Shown: positions 1 through 7,650 of the stretch, piece by piece
Position numbering within the stretch: the stretch's first letter is position 1
How the letters are laid out: each line of letters opens with the position of its first letter
DNA from: an uncultured Clostridia bacterium
GTDB lineage: Bacteria; Bacillota; Clostridia; Oscillospirales; Oscillospiraceae
Direction of reading: 5' to 3'
Assembly (NCBI GenBank): GCA_945946745.1
Contig: CAMEWZ010000002.1
Span: 1 to 37,805, forward strand
DNA length: 37,805 bases
Made by a program: the position numbers and the translations under genes
The notes under the pieces: generated by a model
What the model was told of the DNA's origin: nothing
Databases searched by the model: none
What the model saw: only the letters and a program-made list of their open reading frames with translations

Positions 1-296
1 CCATGGCCCGGAATATGATCCGCCTCAGCGGCTTCGAGCCGGACGTGGACATCAAGATCGAATACACAGGCCTGCGGCCCGGCGAAAAGCTCTATGAGGA
101 GCTGCTGATGAAGGAAGAGGGCATGCAGGAAACCGCCAACAAGCTGATCCATATCGGCAAGCCCATTGAAATGGACGACGAGAAGTTTAAGGAGCAGCTG
201 GCCAGCCTGGAAAAGGCCTGCAAGGCGGAAGTGACCAACATGAAGGATATCGTGGCGGAAATCGTGCCAACCTATAAGCGAAAGGTAGAAGTATAA
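1..296 (+). CDS. capD: UDP-GlcNAc 4,6-dehydratase, CapD/WbpM family, C-terminal fragment
   Basis: Only the last ~97 codons are present; the gene begins upstream of the window and its reading frame runs through base 3 to a TAA at 294-296. The fragment carries the GLRPGEKLYEELL signature (residues ~24-36 of the visible part), typical of the C-terminus of the long membrane-anchored CapD/WbpM/FlaA1-type dehydratases. Family members convert UDP-GlcNAc to UDP-4-keto-6-deoxy-GlcNAc without inverting C5, which feeds D-FucNAc, D-QuiNAc or bacillosamine synthesis. The next two genes, a phosphoglycosyl transferase and a ketosugar reductase, fit D-FucNAc or D-QuiNAc as the sugar loaded first on the lipid carrier. 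The membrane and NAD-binding domains cannot be seen, so assignment rests on the C-terminal signature and context. Confidence 0.8.
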   Translation, partial: MARNMIRLSGFEPDVDIKIEYTGLRPGEKLYEELLMKEEGMQETANKLIHIGKPIEMDDEKFKEQLASLEKACKAEVTNMKDIVAEIVPTYKRKVEV

Positions 297-315
297 CGCA
301 AAGGGGACGTGCCTT

Positions 316-933
316 ATGTATCAGAAATACGGAAAGCGGCTGCTGGACATCCTTCTGTCCGGCTGCGGCATTCTTGTGCTCAGCCCGGTATACCTTATTT
401 TGGCGCTGGCCATTAAGATCGACGATCCGGGGCCGGTGTTTTTCCACCAGAAGCGGGTAGGCATCCATAAGACCTACTTCCATATTCTGAAATTCCGCAC
501 CATGAAAATGGAGACACCCAGAGATGTCCCCACCCATTTGCTGGAAAATCCGGAGCAGTATATCACCCGGGTGGGCAGAATTCTGCGGAAAACCTCTCTG
601 GATGAGCTTCCCCAGATTTTTCAGATTTTTACGGGGAAAATGTCCATCATCGGCCCCCGGCCGGCGCTGTGGAATCAGTATGATCTGATTGCGGAGCGGG
701 ACAAGTACGGCGCCAATGACATTCGCCCCGGGCTGACGGGCTGGGCACAGATCAATGGACGGGATGAGCTGCCCATTGATGTGAAGGCACGGCTGGATGG
801 AGAGTATGTGGAAAGGCTTAGCTTCCCCTTCGACTGCAAGTGCTTTTTCGGTACGATTCTTTCCGTTGCGCGGCATGAGGGCGTTGTGGAGGGCGGCACC
901 GGCGCGCTGGAAAAGGAGAATAAGCAGCTATGA
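316..933 (+). CDS. capM: Undecaprenyl-phosphate phosphoglycosyl transferase (CapM/PglC-like initiating enzyme)
   Basis: A 205-residue monotopic phosphoglycosyl transferase (bacterial sugar transferase family) that moves a sugar-1-phosphate from a UDP-sugar to undecaprenyl phosphate, the first membrane step of glycan assembly. One hydrophobic re-entrant segment lies at residues ~10-33, followed by FHILKFRTMK (~55-64), the catalytic Asp-Glu pair in SLDELPQ (D96-E97), IIGPRPAL (~111-118) and RPGLTGWAQ (~137-145). It is the short PglC/CapM form and lacks the extra N-terminal membrane domain of WcaJ/WbaP. An AGGGGA ribosome site precedes the ATG. The stop overlaps the next start (ATGA, 930-933), implying translational coupling with the reductase. 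Its position beside a CapD-type dehydratase and a CapN-like reductase suggests D-FucNAc-1-phosphate as substrate; UDP-GlcNAc or a diacetylbacillosamine-like donor cannot be excluded. Confidence 0.88.
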   Translation: MYQKYGKRLLDILLSGCGILVLSPVYLILALAIKIDDPGPVFFHQKRVGIHKTYFHILKFRTMKMETPRDVPTHLLENPEQYITRVGRILRKTSLDELPQIFQIFTGKMSIIGPRPALWNQYDLIAERDKYGANDIRPGLTGWAQINGRDELPIDVKARLDGEYVERLSFPFDCKCFFGTILSVARHEGVVEGGTGALEKENKQL

Positions 934-1808
934 AACGCATTCTGATCACCGGCGGTCACGGCTACATCGGCAGTTGGGTGGCCGGGTATCTTGGCCGCTG
1001 GCCGGAGCGCTATCAAGTGGAAACGCTGAGCCAGCGGGAGGAAAGCTGGAAGGCGGTTTCCTTTCGGGGCTATGACGCGGTGCTGCACGCGGCGGGGCTG
1101 GCCCACCAGGAGAAGACGAAAAACGATCCCGCCCAGGCGGATCGATATGACCGCGTTAACCACCTTCTGGCGGTGGAGACCGGGGAAAAGGCCAAGGCGG
1201 AGGGCGTTGGGCAGTTCCTGTTTTTAAGCTCAGCCAGCGTTTACGGCCTCACGGCCTCGGTTGGCTCCACGGTGATGATTACAGAGGATACGCCGCTGAA
1301 GCCCGTGGACAATTACGGCATCAGCAAGGCAAAAGCCGAAGCGGATTTGCAGGCTCTGGCGTCTCCGGATTTTAAGCTTGCCATTCTGCGGCCGCCGATG
1401 ATCTATGGCCCGGGGTGCAAGGGCAATTATGTGACTCTGGCAAAGCTGGCGAACAAGCTGCCCATTTTTCCCAAGGTGGAAAACCGGCGTTCCATGCTGT
1501 ATATCGAGAATTTGGCGGAACTGATCCGGCTGCTGATCGAGGATGAGGCAGAGGGTGTTTTCTGCCCGCAGAACGAGGAATATGTCTCCACCTGCGATAT
1601 GGTCAGCCAGATTGCCCATGCCCACGGGCGGCAGATCCTGTTCGTCGGCGGATGCGCCTGGGCGCTGAAGCTTCTCAGCCATGCCACCGGCATGGTGGAC
1701 AAGGCCTTTGGCAGCCTGTGCTACGACCAGTCCTTGAGCCGCTACCCCGGAGATTACTGTGTGAAGAATCTGACCGAATCCATCTGGGAGACGGAAAACG
1801 AGGCATAA
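930..1808 (+). CDS. NAD(P)-dependent 4-ketosugar reductase, extended SDR, CapN/WbpV-like
   Basis: A 292-residue extended short-chain dehydrogenase. The cofactor glycine motif is GGHGYIG (residues 8-14), the catalytic serine region is SSASVYG (100-106) and the YxxxK pair is Y129-K133 in YGISK; RPPMIYGPG (154-162) is the usual substrate-side motif. Length matches CapN of S. aureus and WbpV/WreQ-type reductases, which reduce the 4-keto group of UDP-4-keto-6-deoxy-GlcNAc to UDP-D-FucNAc or UDP-D-QuiNAc. WreQ is reported to act after transfer to the lipid carrier, so the order relative to the phosphoglycosyl transferase is open. The gene is coupled to that transferase by a 4-base overlap. Whether the axial (FucNAc) or equatorial (QuiNAc) product is made cannot be read from the sequence. 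Confidence 0.75.
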   Translation: MKRILITGGHGYIGSWVAGYLGRWPERYQVETLSQREESWKAVSFRGYDAVLHAAGLAHQEKTKNDPAQADRYDRVNHLLAVETGEKAKAEGVGQFLFLSSASVYGLTASVGSTVMITEDTPLKPVDNYGISKAKAEADLQALASPDFKLAILRPPMIYGPGCKGNYVTLAKLANKLPIFPKVENRRSMLYIENLAELIRLLIEDEAEGVFCPQNEEYVSTCDMVSQIAHAHGRQILFVGGCAWALKLLSHATGMVDKAFGSLCYDQSLSRYPGDYCVKNLTESIWETENEA

Positions 1809-1813
1809 AACGG

Positions 1814-1820
1814 AAGGAGG
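1814..1820 (+). promoter_or_regulatory. Ribosome binding site deciding a TTG start
   Basis: AAGGAGG lies 6 bases before the TTG at 1827-1829. No in-frame ATG sits at a better distance, so the downstream glycosyltransferase is read from TTG. Confidence 0.75.
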
Positions 1821-1826
1821 GCTTTC

Positions 1827-3068
1827 TTGAAACAGAAAAAGGATGTTTTGTTCCTGTGCCAGTTTTTTTATCCGGAATACATTTCCTCTGCCCAGCTTCC
1901 CTTTGACACGGTGATGGCGCTGAAAAACGCGGGCTTCTCCGTGGATGCCCTCTGCGGCTATCCACAGGAATATTTGGACGGCAGGGATATTCCGGTGCGG
2001 GAAACGGTGGACGGAGTTTCCATTCACCGGCTGAAGTACCTCCAAATGAACCGTTCCGGCTTTTTGGGGCGGTTGGTCAATTACTTTTCGTTTACCCTCA
2101 TGGTGCTGCTGCATCTGCCGGAGATCGCCGGATACCGGTCGGTGGTGGTGTATTCCAACCCTCCGATTCTGCCCTGGATTGCCTCCTGGGCAAAGGCACT
2201 GTTTGGGGTCAAGCTGGTGTTCGTGGCCTATGATCTGTACCCCGAGGTGGCGACGGTGACCAACACCCTGGGAAAGAAGCATCCCATCTGCCGCTTGATG
2301 AACCACATCAACCAATGTGTCTTCCGGCGCGCGGACAAGGTGGTGGCCCTGTCCTCGGAGCAGCGGGCTTATATCCTGGCGCATCGGCCGGTTTCCCCGG
2401 AAACGGTGACGGTGATCCCCAATTGGCACCCGGATCAAGGGCTGCGGGGAAAAAGCCGGGAGGAAAACCGGTTCCGGGAGATGGCAAAGGGCCGGTTCGT
2501 GGTCTCCTATTTCGGCAATATGGGCACCATGCAGGATATGCAGACCATTTTGGATGCCATTCGGCTGCTGCGGCGGGAGGATGACCTGTTTTTCCTCTTT
2601 GCGGGCCACGGCAATAAGCTGGAAAAGCTGAAGCAGACCGCGGCGGCGGAGGGAATCGAAAACATTTTGGTCTGTGATTACCTCCACGGACAGAATTTTC
2701 AAGATGCCCTGGAGGCCAGCGGCTGCGCCCTGGTGTCTTTGGAAAAGGGGGCCACAGGACTGTGTGTTCCCAGCAAAACCTACTGCTATATGATGCAGGG
2801 GATTCCTCTGCTGGCGATTATGGACGAATGCGACATCGTCCGGGATGTGGAAAGCGGCGTGGGGGCCTGGGTGCGAAACGGCGAGGCGGACAAGCTGGCC
2901 CAGGCCATCCGGATGCTTCGGGATCATCCGGAGCAGAGGGCCGAAATGGGAAAAACCTGCCGCAGACTGTATGAGAAAACCTATACCGTTCAAGTCGGTA
3001 CACAAAAATATATTACCCTTTTCCGGGAATTGCTTGGTTCCCGGGGGAAAGAAGGAGAGCAAACATGA
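1827..3068 (+). CDS. GT4 glycosyltransferase, WbuB/CapL-like (likely L-FucNAc transferase)
   Basis: A 413-residue GT-B enzyme starting at TTG. The N-terminal half has the Tyr-Pro motif of the WbuB/CapL group near residue 15 (FFYPE), SNPP (~110) and YDLYPE (~132-137); the C-terminal donor half has FGNMG (~230), AGHG (~259) and VPSKTYCYM (~314-322), where this group places the nucleotide-sugar contacts. WbuB and CapL transfer L-FucNAc. The three genes directly downstream encode the full UDP-L-FucNAc pathway, which strongly supports the same donor here. The likely product is undecaprenyl-PP-D-FucNAc-L-FucNAc, if the first sugar is D-FucNAc. It overlaps capE by ATGA at 3065-3068. The family is clear; donor and acceptor are inferred from context. 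Confidence 0.82.
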   Translation: MKQKKDVLFLCQFFYPEYISSAQLPFDTVMALKNAGFSVDALCGYPQEYLDGRDIPVRETVDGVSIHRLKYLQMNRSGFLGRLVNYFSFTLMVLLHLPEIAGYRSVVVYSNPPILPWIASWAKALFGVKLVFVAYDLYPEVATVTNTLGKKHPICRLMNHINQCVFRRADKVVALSSEQRAYILAHRPVSPETVTVIPNWHPDQGLRGKSREENRFREMAKGRFVVSYFGNMGTMQDMQTILDAIRLLRREDDLFFLFAGHGNKLEKLKQTAAAEGIENILVCDYLHGQNFQDALEASGCALVSLEKGATGLCVPSKTYCYMMQGIPLLAIMDECDIVRDVESGVGAWVRNGEADKLAQAIRMLRDHPEQRAEMGKTCRRLYEKTYTVQVGTQKYITLFRELLGSRGKEGEQT

Positions 3069-4114
3069 GTATTTTTGCCAACAAGACCCTGATGATCACC
3101 GGAGGCACCGGTTCCTTCGGCAACGCGGTGCTCAACCGTTTCCTGGATACGGATATCCGGGAGATCCGGGTGTTTTCCCGGGATGAGAAGAAGCAGGACG
3201 ACATGCGCCATGAGTTCCAGGCAAAGCTGCCCCAGGCGGCGAATAAGATCAAGTTCTTCATCGGCGATGTCCGGGATATCCAGTCCGTCAAGAACGCCAT
3301 GCATGGCGTCGACTACATCTTCCATGCCGCCGCGCTGAAGCAGGTGCCCTCCTGCGAGTTTTTCCCGTTGGAGGCGGTGAAGACCAATGTCCTCGGCACC
3401 GACAACGTGCTCACTGCCGCCATTGACGAGGGCGTGAAGACGGTGATCTGCCTGTCCACGGACAAGGCGGCCTATCCGGTCAACGCCATGGGCACCTCCA
3501 AGGCTATGATGGAAAAGGTCATCGTGGCCAAGTCCCGCACCGTTTCCCCGGAGAAAACCAAGATCTGCTGCACCCGCTACGGCAATGTCATGTGCTCCCG
3601 GGGCAGCGTCATCCCCCTGTGGATTGACCAGATCAAGGCGGGCAATCCCATTACCATTACGGAGCCTACCATGACCCGGTTCATCATGAGCCTGGAGGAG
3701 GCGGTGGATCTGGTACTGTTCGCCTTTGAAAACGGCGTCAGCGGCGATATTCTGGTGCAGAAGGCCCCGGCCTGCACCATCGAGACCCTGGCCAAGGCGG
3801 TCACCGGACTGTTCCAGCCCGGCCATGAGATCAAGGTCATCGGCATCCGCCACGGCGAGAAGATGTACGAGACCTTGCTGACCAATGAGGAATGCGCCAA
3901 CGCCATCGACCTGGGGAACTTCTACCGGGTGCCCTGCGACAAGCGGGACTTGAACTACGACAAGTATTTCCGGGAGGGCAATCTTCAGCGCAACGTCCTT
4001 TCGGAGTTCAATTCCAACAACACCCAGCTTCTGAATGTGGAGCAGGTGCAGCAGAAGCTGCTGTCTCTGGCCTACATCCGGGAGGAACTGGATGCCTGGA
4101 AGAAAAAAGGCTAA
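3065..4114 (+). CDS. capE: UDP-GlcNAc 4,6-dehydratase/5-epimerase (CapE/FnlA)
   Basis: A 349-residue soluble SDR that converts UDP-GlcNAc into the C5-inverted 4-keto-6-deoxy intermediate, the first step to UDP-L-FucNAc. Seen motifs: GGTGSFG cofactor loop (residues 13-19), SRDEKKQ (38-44), HAAALKQVP (87-95), LSTDKAAYP (130-138) with the D133-K134 pair, and M142-GTS-K146, where Met replaces the usual SDR tyrosine, as in CapE/FlaA1 relatives. A C-terminal IRHGEKMYETLL segment distinguishes it from the membrane-bound CapD type at the left window edge. It is coupled upstream through ATGA and followed by CapF and CapG in the S. aureus order E-F-G. Confidence 0.92.
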   Translation: MSIFANKTLMITGGTGSFGNAVLNRFLDTDIREIRVFSRDEKKQDDMRHEFQAKLPQAANKIKFFIGDVRDIQSVKNAMHGVDYIFHAAALKQVPSCEFFPLEAVKTNVLGTDNVLTAAIDEGVKTVICLSTDKAAYPVNAMGTSKAMMEKVIVAKSRTVSPEKTKICCTRYGNVMCSRGSVIPLWIDQIKAGNPITITEPTMTRFIMSLEEAVDLVLFAFENGVSGDILVQKAPACTIETLAKAVTGLFQPGHEIKVIGIRHGEKMYETLLTNEECANAIDLGNFYRVPCDKRDLNYDKYFREGNLQRNVLSEFNSNNTQLLNVEQVQQKLLSLAYIREELDAWKKKG

Positions 4115-4136
4115 ATCAAAGCGGGAGGATCCACGG

Positions 4137-5336
4137 ATGAACATTCTGATCACCGGCGCCGCCGGATTTGTGGGAAAAAACCTGACTGCCGCCCTGGAAT
4201 GCCTCCGGGACGGAAAGGATCGCACCCGTCCGGGGTTGACCATTGGGGAGATTTACCGTTACGATGTGGATTCTCCCGCTGCGCTTTTGGAGGAAGCCTG
4301 CCAAAAAGCGGACTTTGTCTTCAACCTGGCGGGGGTCAACCGGCCCCAAAACCAGGAGGAATTCATGCAGGGCAATTTCGGCTTTGCCTCCACGCTGCTG
4401 GACACGCTGAAAAAGTATCGAAATACCTGCCCCGTTATGCTGTCCTCCTCCATCCAGGCCACCCTGGTGGGCCGTTACGCCAACGGCGAGTATGGCAAAA
4501 GCAAAAAAGCGGGGGAGGAGCTGTTCTTCCACTACGCCGAAGAAACCGGGGCCAAGGTACTGGTATACCGGTTCCCCAACCTGTTTGGCAAGTGGTGCCG
4601 CCCCAATTACAACAGCGCGGTCGCCACCTTCTGCCACAACTACGCCCACGATCTGCCCATTACGGTGAACGACGCTTCCGTGGAATTGGAACTGCTCTAT
4701 ATCGACGATCTGGTGGCGGAGATGCTGGACGCGCTGGAAGGGAAGGAGCACCGCTGTGAATTCGACGGCGTCAACACGGTGCTGACTCCCGATGGCCGCT
4801 ACTGCGCCGCGCCGGTATCCCACCGGGCAACCTTGGGGGAGATTGTGGCCCTGCTGGATCGGTTCAAGGCCCAGCCTCAGACCCTGGTGATGCCCGAAAT
4901 CCCCCAGGGCAGCTTTGCCAAGAAGCTGTATTCCACCTATCTTTCCTACCTTCCCAAGGAAAAGGCGGCCTTTCCCTTGAAAATGAACGTGGACGCCCGG
5001 GGCAGCTTTACGGAGCTGCTGAAAACCGAAAGCTGCGGCCAGTTCAGCGTGAATATTTCCAAGCCCGGCGTTACCAAGGGTCAGCACTGGCATCATACCA
5101 AGTGGGAGTTCTTCATCGTGGTTTCCGGCCGGGGTCTCATCCAGCAGCGGAAGGTGGGTACGGAGGAAGTGCTGAACTTTGAAGTCTCCGGAGAAAAGAT
5201 GGAAGCTGTCCACATGCTGCCGGGCTATACCCACAACATCATCAACCTGTCCGAAACGGAGGATCTGGTGACGCTGATGTGGGCCAATGAGTGCTTCGAC
5301 CCGGGCAAGCCCGATACGTTTTACGAGGTGGTGTGA
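4137..5336 (+). CDS. capF: Bifunctional UDP-L-FucNAc pathway epimerase/reductase (CapF/FnlB) with cupin domain
   Basis: The 399-residue product starts at ATG 4137, 7-8 bases after GGGAGGA; an open frame extends 34 codons further upstream into capE but has no suitable ribosome site there. The N-terminal SDR domain has GAAGFVG (residues 7-13), NLAGVNRP (63-70) and YGKSK (119-123). The C-terminal ~110 residues form a cupin, with the HWHH cluster near residue 317 that binds zinc in CapF. In the known enzyme the cupin performs C3 epimerisation and the SDR domain reduces C4 with NADPH, giving UDP-2-acetamido-2,6-dideoxy-L-talose. Length and domain order match CapF. Confidence 0.92.
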   Translation: MNILITGAAGFVGKNLTAALECLRDGKDRTRPGLTIGEIYRYDVDSPAALLEEACQKADFVFNLAGVNRPQNQEEFMQGNFGFASTLLDTLKKYRNTCPVMLSSSIQATLVGRYANGEYGKSKKAGEELFFHYAEETGAKVLVYRFPNLFGKWCRPNYNSAVATFCHNYAHDLPITVNDASVELELLYIDDLVAEMLDALEGKEHRCEFDGVNTVLTPDGRYCAAPVSHRATLGEIVALLDRFKAQPQTLVMPEIPQGSFAKKLYSTYLSYLPKEKAAFPLKMNVDARGSFTELLKTESCGQFSVNISKPGVTKGQHWHHTKWEFFIVVSGRGLIQQRKVGTEEVLNFEVSGEKMEAVHMLPGYTHNIINLSETEDLVTLMWANECFDPGKPDTFYEVV

Positions 5337-5338
5337 CC

Positions 5339-6523
5339 ATGGACATGAAACTGGATTATTCGGATATTTCCTTTCAGAACAACGGCAAGCTGAAGCTTCT
5401 GATTATTGTGGGCACCCGGCCGGAGATCATCCGGCTGGCAGCGGTGATTAACAAGTGCCGGAAGTATTTTGACTGCCTTCTGGCCCACACGGGGCAGAAC
5501 TATGACTATAACCTCAACGGCATTTTCTTCCGGGATCTGGGCCTGGCCGACCCGGATGTGTATATGAACGCGGTGGGCGACGATTTGGGCGCCACGGTGG
5601 GCAACATCATCAACTGTTCCTACAAGCTGATGGCGCAGATTAAGCCCGATGCCATGCTGATTCTGGGCGACACCAATTCCTGCCTGTCCGCCATTCCCGC
5701 CAAGCGGCTGCATATTCCCATTTTTCACATGGAGGCAGGAAACCGCTGCAAGGACGAGTGCCTGCCGGAGGAGACCAACCGCCGGATTGTGGACATCATC
5801 TCCGACGTGAATCTGGCCTATTCCGAGCACGCCCGGAAGTACCTCCACGAGTGCGGCCTGCCCAAGGAGCGAGTCTACGTCACCGGTTCCCCCATGGCAG
5901 AGGTGCTGCACGCGAATCTTGCGGCAATCGAAGCATCCGATGTGCATAAACGTCTGGGCCTTGAGAAGGGAAGATACATCCTGCTATCGGCCCACCGGGA
6001 GGAAAATATCGACACCGAGAAAAATTTCTTTTCCCTGTTTAGCGCCATCAACGCTATGGCGGAGAAATACGATATGCCCATTTTGTATTCCTGCCATCCC
6101 CGCTCCAAAAAGCGGCTGGAAGCCACCGGCTTCCAGCTGGACAGGCGGGTGATTCAGAGCACCCCGCTGGGCTTCCACGACTATAACTGCCTGCAAATGA
6201 ACGCCTTCGCGGTGGTGTCCGATTCCGGCACCTTGCCGGAGGAAAGTAGCTTCTTTACCAGCATCGGCCATCCCTTCCCGGCGGTGTGCATCCGGACTTC
6301 CACGGAGCGGCCCGAGGCTTTGGATAAAGCCTGCTTCATCCTGGCGGGCATTGACGAGGGACACCTGCTTCAAGCGGTGGATACCGCGGTGCAGATGAAC
6401 CTGGAAGGAGATCACGGCATTCCGGTTCCCGACTATGTGGAGGAGAACGTGTCCACCAAGGTGGTCAAGATCATCCAGTCCTACACCGGCGTGGTGGACA
6501 AGATGGTCTGGCGGAAGTATTAA
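5339..6523 (+). CDS. capG: UDP-N-acetyl sugar 2-epimerase, non-hydrolysing (CapG/FnlC)
   Basis: A 394-residue WecB-type 2-epimerase that would complete UDP-L-FucNAc synthesis by inverting C2. Diagnostic segments are GTRPEI (residues 25-30), HTGQNYD (50-56), GDTNS, HMEAGNR, EETNRRIVD and SDSGTLPEE, all at the usual relative positions. The ATG at 5339 lies 2 bases after the capF stop; a second ATG at 5345 could also serve. The ribosome site GAGGTGG lies within the capF tail. Next to capE and capF, the L-talose to L-FucNAc epimerase role is far more likely than the generic UDP-ManNAc role of WecB. Confidence 0.9.
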   Translation: MDMKLDYSDISFQNNGKLKLLIIVGTRPEIIRLAAVINKCRKYFDCLLAHTGQNYDYNLNGIFFRDLGLADPDVYMNAVGDDLGATVGNIINCSYKLMAQIKPDAMLILGDTNSCLSAIPAKRLHIPIFHMEAGNRCKDECLPEETNRRIVDIISDVNLAYSEHARKYLHECGLPKERVYVTGSPMAEVLHANLAAIEASDVHKRLGLEKGRYILLSAHREENIDTEKNFFSLFSAINAMAEKYDMPILYSCHPRSKKRLEATGFQLDRRVIQSTPLGFHDYNCLQMNAFAVVSDSGTLPEESSFFTSIGHPFPAVCIRTSTERPEALDKACFILAGIDEGHLLQAVDTAVQMNLEGDHGIPVPDYVEENVSTKVVKIIQSYTGVVDKMVWRKY

Positions 6524-6540
6524 TACAAGGAGGCGAGTAC

Positions 6541-7650
6541 ATGAAGTACCTGTTTATCAATTCCGTGGCGGGCTTTGGCAGCACCGGACGGCTGGCGGCG
6601 GAGAAATGCCGGGAATTGATGGCCCAGGGAAACGAATGTGTACTCGCCTTTGGCCGTAAAGAGGCTGGCTGCGAGGATATTCCTACAGTGCGCATCGGCT
6701 CGGACTGGGATTGCCGCCGGAACGCCTTGGAAAACCGACTCCTGGACAACCAGGGCTTTGGCTCCCGGGAGGCAACCCGGCGCTTTCTGACCTGGGTGCG
6801 GCAATATGATCCGGATGTGATCTGGCTGCACAATCTGCACGGCTACTATCTCCACATTGGCGAATTGTTCGACTATCTTCGCATCTGTGGTAAGGAGATC
6901 CGCTGGACACTCCATGACTGCTGGGCCTTCACGGGGCACTGCGCCTACTTTGATTACGCCCGGTGTGACAGGTGGAAAACCGGCTGCGATCATTGCCCGG
7001 AAAAGGGCAGCTATCCCCAAAGCCTCCTGCTGGATGGCAGCCGGAGAAATTTCGAGAAAAAGAAGGCCCTCTTTACGGGAATCCCCAGCCTAAGCTTGAT
7101 CGTCCCCTCCCACTGGCTGGAAAGCCGGGTAAAGGAGAGTTTTTTGGGAGCATATCCGGTGGAGGTGGTGTACAACACCGTCAATACCGATATTTTCAAG
7201 CCTACATCCAGCGATTTTCGCCGGGAGCATGGTCTGGAGGACAAGATCATCCTGCTGGGGGTTGCCAGCGTGTGGGATCGGCGCAAGGGCCTGGAGGATT
7301 TCCTGGCGCTTTCCGGCAGACTGAATGCGAAGTATCAAATCGTATTGGTGGGGCTGACGGAAAAGCAGCGCCGGGGGCTTCCGGAGAACATTCTGGGCCT
7401 GCCCAGAACCAACAGCCCCCGGGAATTGGCGGAGATCTATACCGCCGCCGACCTGTTGCTGAACCCCAGCCTGGAGGAGACCTTCGGCATGACGGTGCTG
7501 GAGGCCCATTGCTGCGGCACAGAGGCGGTGGTATACCAGGATACCGCCTGTGAGGAAATTGTCAATGCATTTGGCGGCCGGGCGGTTCCCCGGGGCGTGG
7601 AGAACCTGTTGGAGGCGGTACTTTCCTGGGAGAAGGAGCGGAATCCATGA
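6541..7650 (+). CDS. GT4 glycosyltransferase with cysteine-rich insert
   Basis: A 369-residue GT-B enzyme. The N-terminal domain opens with a GSTGR loop (residues 13-17), then HNLHGYY (97-103) and HDCWAFTGHC (125-134). Five cysteines, C127, C134, C142, C149 and C152, fall within 26 residues; this cluster recurs in a subgroup of WcaC-like polysaccharide glycosyltransferases and could bind metal or form disulfides. The donor domain has GVASVWDRRKG and a C-terminal EETFGMTVLE (the family E-x7-E). GGAGG precedes the start. The 3' end overlaps the polymerase gene by ATGA (7647-7650). It probably adds the third or later sugar of the repeat unit; donor unknown. Confidence 0.85.
   Translation: MKYLFINSVAGFGSTGRLAAEKCRELMAQGNECVLAFGRKEAGCEDIPTVRIGSDWDCRRNALENRLLDNQGFGSREATRRFLTWVRQYDPDVIWLHNLHGYYLHIGELFDYLRICGKEIRWTLHDCWAFTGHCAYFDYARCDRWKTGCDHCPEKGSYPQSLLLDGSRRNFEKKKALFTGIPSLSLIVPSHWLESRVKESFLGAYPVEVVYNTVNTDIFKPTSSDFRREHGLEDKIILLGVASVWDRRKGLEDFLALSGRLNAKYQIVLVGLTEKQRRGLPENILGLPRTNSPRELAEIYTAADLLLNPSLEETFGMTVLEAHCCGTEAVVYQDTACEEIVNAFGGRAVPRGVENLLEAVLSWEKERNP

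Noticed and set aside
1230-3062. Minus-strand open frame of 610 codons opposite the reductase and CapL-like genes
   Set aside because: It shadows well-conserved plus-strand genes, is rich in His/Gln/Pro/Gly as expected for antisense of GC-rich coding sequence, and shows no recognisable domain.
4035-4136. Upstream extension of capF
   Set aside because: Overlaps capE in another frame; ATG 4137 has a good ribosome site and begins at the conserved first strand.
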